DNA from: Clostridia bacterium | GTDB lineage: Bacteria; Bacillota; Clostridia; TANB77; CAG-508 | Assembly (NCBI GenBank): GCA_017404025.1 | Contig: JAFRDD010000010.1 | Span: 1 to 44,147, forward strand | Direction of reading: 5' to 3' | Length of the DNA stretch: 44,147 nucleotides | Shown here: piece by piece, positions 35,585 to 43,486 of the stretch | Position numbering within the stretch: the first letter of the stretch is position 1 | Layout of the letters: every line of letters starts with the position of its first letter | Position numbers and translations under genes: made by a program | Notes under the pieces: model-generated | What the model saw: only the letters and a program-made list of their open reading frames with translations | What the model was told of the DNA's origin: nothing | The model's database searches: none

Positions 35585-37474
35585 ATGAGGCAGTTAAGGA
35601 AAAAGCCATATTTGATATTGATTTTAGCAATATTAAATATTATTCTATTTTCTACGATATTTTCAAAAGTAAGTGCTGCTGAAAATGAAATAGATAATGA
35701 CATGTCAATAGAAAAATTTAAACAAGTTTATGGAAATAAAATTGCAAGTTATAACTATGGACTAAGTCCTAAGTTTGCAAGGCTTCAAGTGATTCCAGCA
35801 TCATTTAATTTAAAAGATGAAAATGATTTTGAAGTAGAAAGTCAAGGTTCTGAAGGGTTATGTTGGGCTTTTGCTGCGTTAGGTTCTTTAAGAACACATT
35901 TGGCATTAAAAAACGGTGTAAATTATAATTTTTCAGAATGGCATATGAATTATTTAACATCTAATTTATATAGCCAATATGGGGGATTAAGAGAATTAGG
36001 CGATGGAGGAAGTTTTAGGAATGCATTAAGCTATTATAGATATAATAATGGACCTGTGTTTGAAGAAGATTGTCCATATAGATCAACTACAAGTACAAGT
36101 CAAGATACATTAAATGGATTAGATAGTTTAAAGCCCAAAATATATGTGCATGAAACAATAAAATTTCCTGTAGTATATAAAGTTAGACAAACTGATGGAA
36201 GTACAAAGTCATACAATAAAGTGAATATGTCTATATCAAATGCTATTAGTGATACAGAAGTTTTAGAAGTTAGAAACTTAATAAAACAACACATTATAGA
36301 AAATGGAGGAGTAGACTCAGGAATAAATAATGGAGCAGATTTTAGAAATAACTATAATTATTATAATACAAAAGGAATAACAGCATCACATGATATAACG
36401 ATAATAGGGTGGGATGATAATTATAAGAAAACTAATTTTAAGAGTAAAGATAAGAATGGAAATTATGTAACACCATCGAAAGATGGAGCATATTTAATAA
36501 TGAATAGTTGGGGAGAAGATTGGGGCAATAATGGACTTGGATGGGTATCTTATGAAGACTCAACAATTGAACAAGCAGTATATGGATATTTGTCAGCAGA
36601 TACAACACCTAATTATGTAACATATACATTTAGTAATATATCATCTTATAATAAAATGAAAGAAGCAATAATTAAGCAATTTACACCAAATCAAGCGCAG
36701 TATTCTGCAAAAGAGAAAGTATTAATAGATAACGAAGTAATGAAGTTAACACCTTCTCAAAAGAAAATACAGGTACTAGATATAGTTATTAATGAAATGA
36801 CATCACTAGATATGTCAAATTGTAATTTAAGTCAAAGTGATTTCGAAATGATTGCAAAAGCTTCAAATGCAAAATATCCTAAATTAGAGACACTTAATTT
36901 TAAGGGAAATCATATATCTAATGTTAATAATTCAATACTAAATTATTTTAGTGCAAAAGATACAATGAATTTTGAAAACCAAACATTTACTGTGACCAGT
37001 AATCAATATAGTACACAAGAGTATAGTAATATATTTATTCAAGCAAAAATAAATGGAAATGCATTTTATTCAGAAGATGGATTTGCATTTACTGGATGTA
37101 CGGAAAAAACAGATGGAAAGGGAGTTACATTAATGGCAGATACTGCAATAATAAAGATAAATAGTGGTATAGCCCAAGGAACCAAGATGACTGTAAATAG
37201 AAGTAAAACGTACAAAAAAGGAGATATAGACGGAAATGGACCAGTAAATTTAATGGATCTATTGAAGTTAAGAAGATATATAGCAAATAAAAAAAGAACA
37301 CAAAAAATAACAGAATGGGAATTATCAGAAGAAGAAAAATCAAGAGCAGATGTTCATGAAGAGGGAAAAGAAGAAATTAATTTAATGGATGTATTAGTTT
37401 TAAGAAGATATATAGCAGCAGATAAAAGTGAAACTGTAAAGCAAAACCATCCAAATTGGTATTGGGAGGATTAA
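35585..37474 (+). CDS. Secreted C1A (papain-family) cysteine peptidase with C-terminal dockerin
   Basis: The 629-aa product has a signal peptide (about residues 1-33), a C1A peptidase domain (about 55-340), a leucine-rich segment (about 390-470) and a dockerin (543-629). Catalytic residues are visible: Q87 of the oxyanion hole and C93 in QGSEGLCWAFAALG, H269 in SHDITIIGWDD, and N307 in MNSWGEDWG. There is no long inhibitory propeptide: only about 25 residues separate the signal peptide from the peptidase start. The dockerin has GDIDGNGPVNLMDLLKLRRY and a second half ADVHEEGKEEINLMD that is two residues longer than normal, then NHPNWYWED. ATG 35585 is preferred to TTG 35564 because AAGGGAG (35567-35573) lies between them. 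It is the first gene of an operon with the next peptidase, 39 nt downstream, to which it is strongly similar. Confidence 0.92.
   Translation: MRQLRKKPYLILILAILNIILFSTIFSKVSAAENEIDNDMSIEKFKQVYGNKIASYNYGLSPKFARLQVIPASFNLKDENDFEVESQGSEGLCWAFAALGSLRTHLALKNGVNYNFSEWHMNYLTSNLYSQYGGLRELGDGGSFRNALSYYRYNNGPVFEEDCPYRSTTSTSQDTLNGLDSLKPKIYVHETIKFPVVYKVRQTDGSTKSYNKVNMSISNAISDTEVLEVRNLIKQHIIENGGVDSGINNGADFRNNYNYYNTKGITASHDITIIGWDDNYKKTNFKSKDKNGNYVTPSKDGAYLIMNSWGEDWGNNGLGWVSYEDSTIEQAVYGYLSADTTPNYVTYTFSNISSYNKMKEAIIKQFTPNQAQYSAKEKVLIDNEVMKLTPSQKKIQVLDIVINEMTSLDMSNCNLSQSDFEMIAKASNAKYPKLETLNFKGNHISNVNNSILNYFSAKDTMNFENQTFTVTSNQYSTQEYSNIFIQAKINGNAFYSEDGFAFTGCTEKTDGKGVTLMADTAIIKINSGIAQGTKMTVNRSKTYKKGDIDGNGPVNLMDLLKLRRYIANKKRTQKITEWELSEEEKSRADVHEEGKEEINLMDVLVLRRYIAADKSETVKQNHPNWYWED
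37211..37336 (+). repeat. Copy 1 of a 126-bp near-identical direct repeat (dockerin DNA)
   Basis: It matches 40931-41056 with four mismatches by eye. It encodes the first dockerin half and linker of the first peptidase. Confidence 0.9.
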
Positions 37475-37513
37475 GATATAATTATAAAAAAGTTTTAGTT
37501 GGAGGAGAAAAAT

Positions 37514-40500
37514 ATGAAATATTTAAAAAAGATTTTAATTACATTATTGATTTTAGCATCATTTAATATTGTCTTATTTTCTACGATATTTCCGGTAGCA
37601 ATTGCTGCGGAAAATGAAAAAGAGAATGATATAAAAAAAGAGAATAATGTAGCTTATAATACACAAGAAGATGAAGATTATGAAAAGTATAGCGAAGCAT
37701 ATAAAAGGTATTTAGCCCTTTCAGAAGAAGAAAAAGCTAAAGTTTATGTTATACCAGATAAGTATGACTTATCAATAGAAGATTTTGAACAAGTATATGG
37801 AAAAAAGCTAAAAAATTATAATACTGGATTAAGTCCAAAATTTGCAAGAGCAACAACAATTCCAACATCATTTAATTTAAAAGATGGAAATGATTTTGGA
37901 GTAGAAGACCAAGGCTCTGAAGGATTATGTTGGGCTTTTGCTGCGTTAGGCTCTTTAAGAACACATTTGGCATTAAAAAATGGTGAAAATTATGATTTAT
38001 CAGAATGGCATATGAATTATTTAACGTCTAAATGGTATAGTAAATATGAGTTTAATTCTATTCCGTATAAAAGAGAACTAGGAGGTGGAGGAAATTTTAT
38101 TCATGCACTAGGATATTATAAATATAATAATGGTCCAGTTTTGGAAGAAGATTGTCCATATCAATCAATTACGAGCACAGATCAAGCAACTTTTGATAGA
38201 CTAGATAATTTAAAGCCTGACATATATGTACATCAAACAATAAGATTTCCAACAGTATTTAAAGTTAGGCAAAGTGATGGAACAGTTAAAGTGTATAACG
38301 GAGCAAGTAGTTCTTCGCCAGAAATGACAGGTGAGAAAGTTACTGAAATAAGAAATATAATAAAACAACATATTATGGAAAATGGAGGAATAACGACATA
38401 CATTAATGCTAGTTATAGATATAAAAGATATAATATTTATAATCCAGATAATATGGAAGACGGCCATACTATTACTATAATTGGATGGGATGATAATTAT
38501 AGTAAAGATAATTTTAAAAGTAAAGACAGTAATGGAAATTATGTAACACCAACACAAAATGGTGCATATTTAATAATGAACAGCTGGGGAGATGATTGGG
38601 GAAATAATGGATTTGGATGGGTATCTTATGAAGATTCAACAATTGAAAGATATGTATATGGATATTTATCAGCAGATACAATGCCTAATTATGTAACATA
38701 TACATTTAGTAATACATCATCTTATAATAAAATGAAAGAAGAAATAATTAAACAATTTACGAGAGTCCAATCAGAATATTCTGCCAAAGAGCAAATATTA
38801 ATAGATAATGAAGTAATAAAATTAACACCTTCTCAAAATAAGATACAAGTACTAGATATAGTTATTAATGAAATGACATCACTAGATATGTCAAATTGTA
38901 ATTTGACCCAAACAGATTTTGAAAGGATTGCAAATGCATCAAAAGCTAAATATCCTAAATTAAAAACTCTTGATTTTAGTAGCAATCACATATACAATGT
39001 TTCTAATTCAATTTTATCAAAATTTAAAGCTAGAAAAACACTACATTTTGAAAATCAAACATTTACTGTAACTAGTAAGGCGGATGGAACTCAAACATAT
39101 AGAAATATAATTACTCAATCAAAAAATTCAAGTTCTGTATTTTATTCTTCAAGTGGACTTACATTTACTGGATGTACAGAAAATTTGGATGGTAAAGGAG
39201 TTACATTAACACAAGATACTGCAACTGTAAAGATAAATAATGGTATAGCACAAGGAACTATAATGACAATAAAAAGAAAAAATGTTACTAAACCAACTGT
39301 AACAATAACAAGTAATGCAGGAGAAAATGATGAAACAACAAATTCAAATAATATTACATATATTTTTACATGGAATGAAGCAGTAACAGGATTTACATCA
39401 GATGATATTGTAATAAAAAATTCAGAAGGTACAACTGCAACGAAAGGTGCATGGCAAGAGGTATCTCCTGGAACAAGATGGATACTAGTTGTACAAAATA
39501 GTGGAAGTTGTACACAGGCAGTAAGTGTGCCTGCTGATGTTTGTACAAGCATTGAAACAAATGCTTCAAATGATGAGTCAGAAGAATTTACCATAAATAT
39601 TGATAGAACAGCACCTCAAGTAACTATAACAGCAGATAAAACAAATCCTACAAGTGCTGATACAGTAATATATACATTGCAGTGGAGCGAGGATGTAGAG
39701 GATTTTAATGTAAATGAAGATGTAACAATAGTAAATGGCTTTAAATTAGCTGTAGCTTATAATAATAATGATGGCGATGGAAAATATATTATAGTTGTAC
39801 GCAATTCAGGAACTTGTACGCAAACTGTAAGTGTTGATGCTAATGTATGTACAGATAAAGTTGGAAATGGAAATACAGCTGCAAGTAAAACGATAAGAAT
39901 AGATAGAACAGGACCAATGTTAAATTTTATTAATGTAGTAAATCCAAATTCAGGAACATATACAGAAGGACAAGAAATAAATATATATGTATCATTTAAT
40001 GAATATGTATATGGGGAAAAGAATGCAGTTAAAATGACTTCTACTACAGCACCAAAACTAAAGATAAAATTTGGAACAGGAGAAGAAAAAGAAGCAGAAT
40101 TTGATGAGGTTCAATTTGGTTTAATCAAATACAAATATATAATTGCTCATGGAGACAATGGAAAACTAGAAACAACAAGTTTTACAGGAAAAGTATATGA
40201 TTCTATAGGAAATGAAACAATTGTAAGTAATAGAACTCTAGGGGGAAATGAAATAATAGCAGATACAACACCACTAGATACAACACCACCGACAGTTACA
40301 ATAACAACAAATCCAACAGAAGAAACAACAAATGCAAGTAGTATAACATATACATTCACATGGAGTGAAAATGTAGAAGGCTTTACAGTAGAAGATGTAA
40401 AAGTAGCAAATGGAACAAAAGGAGCATCTAGCAGAGATGGAAATACATATACATTAGTAGTGACAAACAGTGGAAGTTGTACACAAACAGTAAAAGTAGA

Positions 40501-41188
40501 AGCAAATAAATGTACAGATACAGCAGGAAATGGTAATGTAGAATCAGAAACAATAACAAGAATAATAGACAGAACTGCACCAGAGTTAGAGAGTATAAAA
40601 GTAACAAGCCCAGCTAGTGGAACATATAGAACAGGAGAAGATATAACAATAGTTGCAACATATAATGAAAACATATATATAAATGCAAGCAAAGAAGCAG
40701 TAGGAGCAGAAACAACAGTATTAAAATTAAAATTTGGAACAGGGGAAGAAAGAAGTGCAACATTTAGTGGTGCAGGTGAAAAAACAATAACATATACATA
40801 TAAAATCCAAACAGGAGATAGTGGATTATTAACAATAGCAGGATATACAGGAACAGTATATGATGCTGTAGGAAATGCTAAAGAACTAAGTAAAATAGAC
40901 AATACAGGAAATGCAATAACAGCTATGACATACAAAAAAGGAGATATAGACGGAAATGGACCAGTAAATTTAATGGATCTATTAAAGTTAAGAAGACATA
41001 TAGCAAATCAAAAAAGGACACAAAAAATAACAGAATGGGAATTATCAGAAGAAGAACAAGAAAGAGCAGATGTCCATGAAAATGGAGAAATCGATTTAAT
41101 AGATATATTAGTTTTAAGAAGATATATAGCAGCAAGTAAAAGTGAAACCGTAAAACAAAATCACCCAGGTTGGTATTGGGATGATTAA
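37514..41188 (+). CDS. Large secreted C1A cysteine peptidase with Ig-like modules and dockerin
   Basis: The 1224-aa product has a signal peptide (about residues 1-33), a Lys/Glu-rich pro-region (to about 115), a C1A domain with Q133, C139 (QGSEGLCWAFAALG), H318 (GHTITIIGWDD) and N356 (NSWGDDWG), and a leucine-rich segment. Residues about 589-1139 hold five beta-sandwich modules of two kinds. Three carry a Cys pair (NSGSCTQ ... VCT), and two are Ig-like (PNSGTYTEGQEI, PASGTYRTGEDI). The dockerin is at 1140-1224 (GDIDGNGPVNLMDLLKLRRH; second half ADVHENGEIDLIDILVLRRY; ending NHPGWYWDD). ATG 37514 lies 7 nt after GGAGGA (37501-37506); the frame opens at TTG 37499 inside that site. It is a tandem paralogue of the preceding gene with extra modules, co-transcribed with it and followed by a strong terminator. 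Confidence 0.92.
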   Translation: MKYLKKILITLLILASFNIVLFSTIFPVAIAAENEKENDIKKENNVAYNTQEDEDYEKYSEAYKRYLALSEEEKAKVYVIPDKYDLSIEDFEQVYGKKLKNYNTGLSPKFARATTIPTSFNLKDGNDFGVEDQGSEGLCWAFAALGSLRTHLALKNGENYDLSEWHMNYLTSKWYSKYEFNSIPYKRELGGGGNFIHALGYYKYNNGPVLEEDCPYQSITSTDQATFDRLDNLKPDIYVHQTIRFPTVFKVRQSDGTVKVYNGASSSSPEMTGEKVTEIRNIIKQHIMENGGITTYINASYRYKRYNIYNPDNMEDGHTITIIGWDDNYSKDNFKSKDSNGNYVTPTQNGAYLIMNSWGDDWGNNGFGWVSYEDSTIERYVYGYLSADTMPNYVTYTFSNTSSYNKMKEEIIKQFTRVQSEYSAKEQILIDNEVIKLTPSQNKIQVLDIVINEMTSLDMSNCNLTQTDFERIANASKAKYPKLKTLDFSSNHIYNVSNSILSKFKARKTLHFENQTFTVTSKADGTQTYRNIITQSKNSSSVFYSSSGLTFTGCTENLDGKGVTLTQDTATVKINNGIAQGTIMTIKRKNVTKPTVTITSNAGENDETTNSNNITYIFTWNEAVTGFTSDDIVIKNSEGTTATKGAWQEVSPGTRWILVVQNSGSCTQAVSVPADVCTSIETNASNDESEEFTINIDRTAPQVTITADKTNPTSADTVIYTLQWSEDVEDFNVNEDVTIVNGFKLAVAYNNNDGDGKYIIVVRNSGTCTQTVSVDANVCTDKVGNGNTAASKTIRIDRTGPMLNFINVVNPNSGTYTEGQEINIYVSFNEYVYGEKNAVKMTSTTAPKLKIKFGTGEEKEAEFDEVQFGLIKYKYIIAHGDNGKLETTSFTGKVYDSIGNETIVSNRTLGGNEIIADTTPLDTTPPTVTITTNPTEETTNASSITYTFTWSENVEGFTVEDVKVANGTKGASSRDGNTYTLVVTNSGSCTQTVKVEANKCTDTAGNGNVESETITRIIDRTAPELESIKVTSPASGTYRTGEDITIVATYNENIYINASKEAVGAETTVLKLKFGTGEERSATFSGAGEKTITYTYKIQTGDSGLLTIAGYTGTVYDAVGNAKELSKIDNTGNAITAMTYKKGDIDGNGPVNLMDLLKLRRHIANQKRTQKITEWELSEEEQERADVHENGEIDLIDILVLRRYIAASKSETVKQNHPGWYWDD
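40931..41056 (+). repeat. Copy 2 of a 126-bp near-identical direct repeat (dockerin DNA)
   Basis: Partner of 37211-37336, 3720 bp apart, in the same orientation, with four mismatches by eye. Confidence 0.9.
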
Positions 41189-41194
41189 TATATA

Positions 41195-41230
41195 AAGGGT
41201 TATATCAGTAATGATATAGCTCTTTTTTTT
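41195..41230 (+). terminator. Terminator of the two-gene peptidase operon
   Basis: 13-bp stem (41195-41207 with 41212-41224, two G-T pairs), GTAA tetraloop, then a run of eight T to 41230. It starts 6 nt after the stop codon. Confidence 0.92.
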
Positions 41231-41237
41231 GAAAGTA

Positions 41238-41266
41238 TTTACAAATTTTAGCAAATGTAGTATAAT
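41238..41266 (+). promoter_or_regulatory. Promoter of the third peptidase gene
   Basis: TTTACA (41238-41243), 17-nt spacer, TATAAT (41261-41266), directly after the preceding terminator. The -35 is in AGTATTTACAAA. Confidence 0.75.
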
Positions 41267-41311
41267 TTTATTTAAAGTCGTTATGTAAATAAGAAAGGGG
41301 TTTGTAAATAT

Positions 41312-43321
41312 ATGAACAAACTGAAAAAATTTTTTACAATTTTTTTAGGTTTCATTTTTTTTTATCTAATTTTTTTATCAATATCATTTAACGAAGTTTA
41401 TGCAGAAGAAAATGATTTTACAAAAGAATCTGAAGTTTCAATAGAAGAGTTTTGGAATAAATATAATAATATATATAATAACAAAGATTTAATTAATGAT
41501 GCTTATGCAAAGAGATTTGCTAGGGCAAGTTCATATCCAGTTTCATATGATTTAAGAAAAGATAATCCATTAGGATTAAGTGCACATGGTAATATAACTA
41601 TTACAGCCGAAAACCAAGGGAGTGAAGGACTATGTTGGGCTTTTTCTTCTTTAGGAGCTCTTAGAACATATTTATCGGTAAAAGGTTTTAATAGTTATAA
41701 TAATATTGATTTATCTGAATGGCATTTAAATTATTTAGAATCAAAAGTATTTCAAAATGAATATGGTTCAACTAGAGAATTAGGAGATGGGGGTACATTT
41801 GATAGAGCTATAAAATATTTTAAATATAATAATGGTCCAGTGTATGAAAGCAAATTAAAATATGGTACAAAAATAGATTTATCAGACACTACTACATTAA
41901 AATCAATTGATAATTTAAGACCTAATTATTATGTACATAATATACTTAACTTTGCAGATTTTACTAAAATTAGAAACACTGATGATAGTTTTAACGTATA
42001 TAATGGAAATAATTCAAATGATGTAACTGAAAGTGAATTGATAAATGTTAGAAATAAAGTTAAAGAACACATAATGAATAATGGTGGATTATACGCATCT
42101 GTTACTATATTAAAAAGTGAAAATACAATTTCAAATGTTAGAACAACAGAATCAAAAAATGGAAAGCATTATTATAATTCTGGATATATATGCAAAAATA
42201 GGAATTCAGTTAATAATAGTTTAAAATCACAAAATATTAAATTTTACACTTCTGCACATGCTGTAACAATTATTGGATGGGATGATAATTATAGTAAGGA
42301 AAATTTTAAATGTCGAAGTATTGATGATAAAGGAAATTTGACTTATGTAACACCTAAAAATAATGGAGCCTATATTGTTTTAAATAGTTATGGTACAAAT
42401 GGAGGTTCTACAGACAAATATGGTATTAGCTATATATCATATGAAGATTATAAAGTTGAATATGGTCTATATGGTTATATATCTGTAGATGCAATGCCAA
42501 AATATAAAACATATGTGTATAGTAATCAAAGTGATTATTTGGCTATGAAACAAAATATTACAAAAAGCTTTTTAAAATATTCAGAAAAAAGGGATCAGAC
42601 AAAAATAAATGAAAAAGAAAAAGTATTAATTAATAACGAAGTTTTAAAATGTACGGATTCTGCTAAAAAATTGGAAGTATTAGATATAGTTGCAAATGAT
42701 TTTCCAGAGCTTTACAGTATAGATGTAACTAGTCCTAAAAATGGAACATATAAAGAGGGTCAAGAAATAACTATAGTTGCAATATATGATAATAATATTT
42801 ATGCAAATACAAATAAAATAGAAATAAAAGAAAATACTGCACCAATTTTGAAATTAAAATTTGGAAATGGAGCAATTAGAACTGCAACTTTTCAAAGTGT
42901 TAATGGAAAAAATTTAATATACAAATATAAGATTATTTCAGGAGACAATGGTAAGCTAACACTAGAAAGCTATTCAGGAAGCGTATTTAATTCTACAGGA
43001 AATGAATATGTAATTATTAGTAAATCATTTGGAGGAAATAATATAAATGCGTCAACTAGCATATATAAAAAAGGTGATACAAATGGTAATGGTGTGGTAG
43101 ATTTAAGTGATTTATTAAAAATAAGAAGATATATAGCAAATCAAAATAAAAAACAAAAAGTTTTAGCATGGGAATTAACAGAAGAAGAACAAAAAAGAGC
43201 AGATATAAATGAAAGTGGAAAAATTGATTTAATGGATATACTAGTTTTAAGAAGATATATAGCAGCAAGTAAAAGTGAAGCAATAAGGAGGAAAAATCCT
43301 ACTTGGTATTGGACTAATTAG
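41312..43321 (+). CDS. Third secreted C1A cysteine peptidase with dockerin
   Basis: The 669-aa product has a signal peptide (about residues 1-31, ending EVYAEE), a C1A domain with Q102, C108 (QGSEGLCWAFSSLG), H316 (AHAVTIIGWDD) and N358, one Ig-like module (about 475-580, SPKNGTYKEGQEI) and a dockerin at 585-669 (GDTNGNGVVDLSDLLKIRRY; ADINESGKIDLMDILVLRRY; ending NPTWYWTN). Both calcium loops are canonical, unlike those of its two neighbours. The Asn motif is NSYGTNGG in place of NSWG, losing the Trp that normally packs near the active site, and an insertion (about 268-310) precedes the His. It lacks the leucine-rich segment of the other two. AAAGGGG (41294-41300) is 11 nt before the ATG. It is transcribed from its own promoter, and no strong terminator follows before the cohesin-like gene. 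Confidence 0.92.
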   Translation: MNKLKKFFTIFLGFIFFYLIFLSISFNEVYAEENDFTKESEVSIEEFWNKYNNIYNNKDLINDAYAKRFARASSYPVSYDLRKDNPLGLSAHGNITITAENQGSEGLCWAFSSLGALRTYLSVKGFNSYNNIDLSEWHLNYLESKVFQNEYGSTRELGDGGTFDRAIKYFKYNNGPVYESKLKYGTKIDLSDTTTLKSIDNLRPNYYVHNILNFADFTKIRNTDDSFNVYNGNNSNDVTESELINVRNKVKEHIMNNGGLYASVTILKSENTISNVRTTESKNGKHYYNSGYICKNRNSVNNSLKSQNIKFYTSAHAVTIIGWDDNYSKENFKCRSIDDKGNLTYVTPKNNGAYIVLNSYGTNGGSTDKYGISYISYEDYKVEYGLYGYISVDAMPKYKTYVYSNQSDYLAMKQNITKSFLKYSEKRDQTKINEKEKVLINNEVLKCTDSAKKLEVLDIVANDFPELYSIDVTSPKNGTYKEGQEITIVAIYDNNIYANTNKIEIKENTAPILKLKFGNGAIRTATFQSVNGKNLIYKYKIISGDNGKLTLESYSGSVFNSTGNEYVIISKSFGGNNINASTSIYKKGDTNGNGVVDLSDLLKIRRYIANQNKKQKVLAWELTEEEQKRADINESGKIDLMDILVLRRYIAASKSEAIRRKNPTWYWTN

Positions 43322-43417
43322 AAATGTAATAAAAATGTAACAAAGCTATAAAACATACTGTTTCAAGATGTTAGAAAGCTTAGAAAAAATAATTTTGCAG
43401 AAAATAACGTTTTTTTG

Positions 43418-43446
43418 TTGAAATTAAAATAATTATATATTATAAT
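43418..43446 (+). promoter_or_regulatory. Promoter of the cohesin-like gene
   Basis: TTGAAA (43418-43423), 17-nt spacer, TATAAT (43441-43446), 40 nt before the ATG. Confidence 0.7.
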
Positions 43447-43486
43447 AATGATGAATAGTTGTAAAAAAGTAAAGGAGAAATGGTTT

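Noticed and set aside
40147..40935. 262-aa minus-strand frame opposite the large peptidase
   Set aside because: Its Val/Ser/Pro-rich composition is the complement of Thr-rich Ig-like modules on the plus strand. It has no ribosome binding site and no recognised motif.
43340..43395. Interrupted hairpin after the third peptidase gene as a terminator
   Set aside because: It has only two 5-bp stems (AAGCT/AGCTT and AACAT/ATGTT) separated by mismatches, and no T tract follows.
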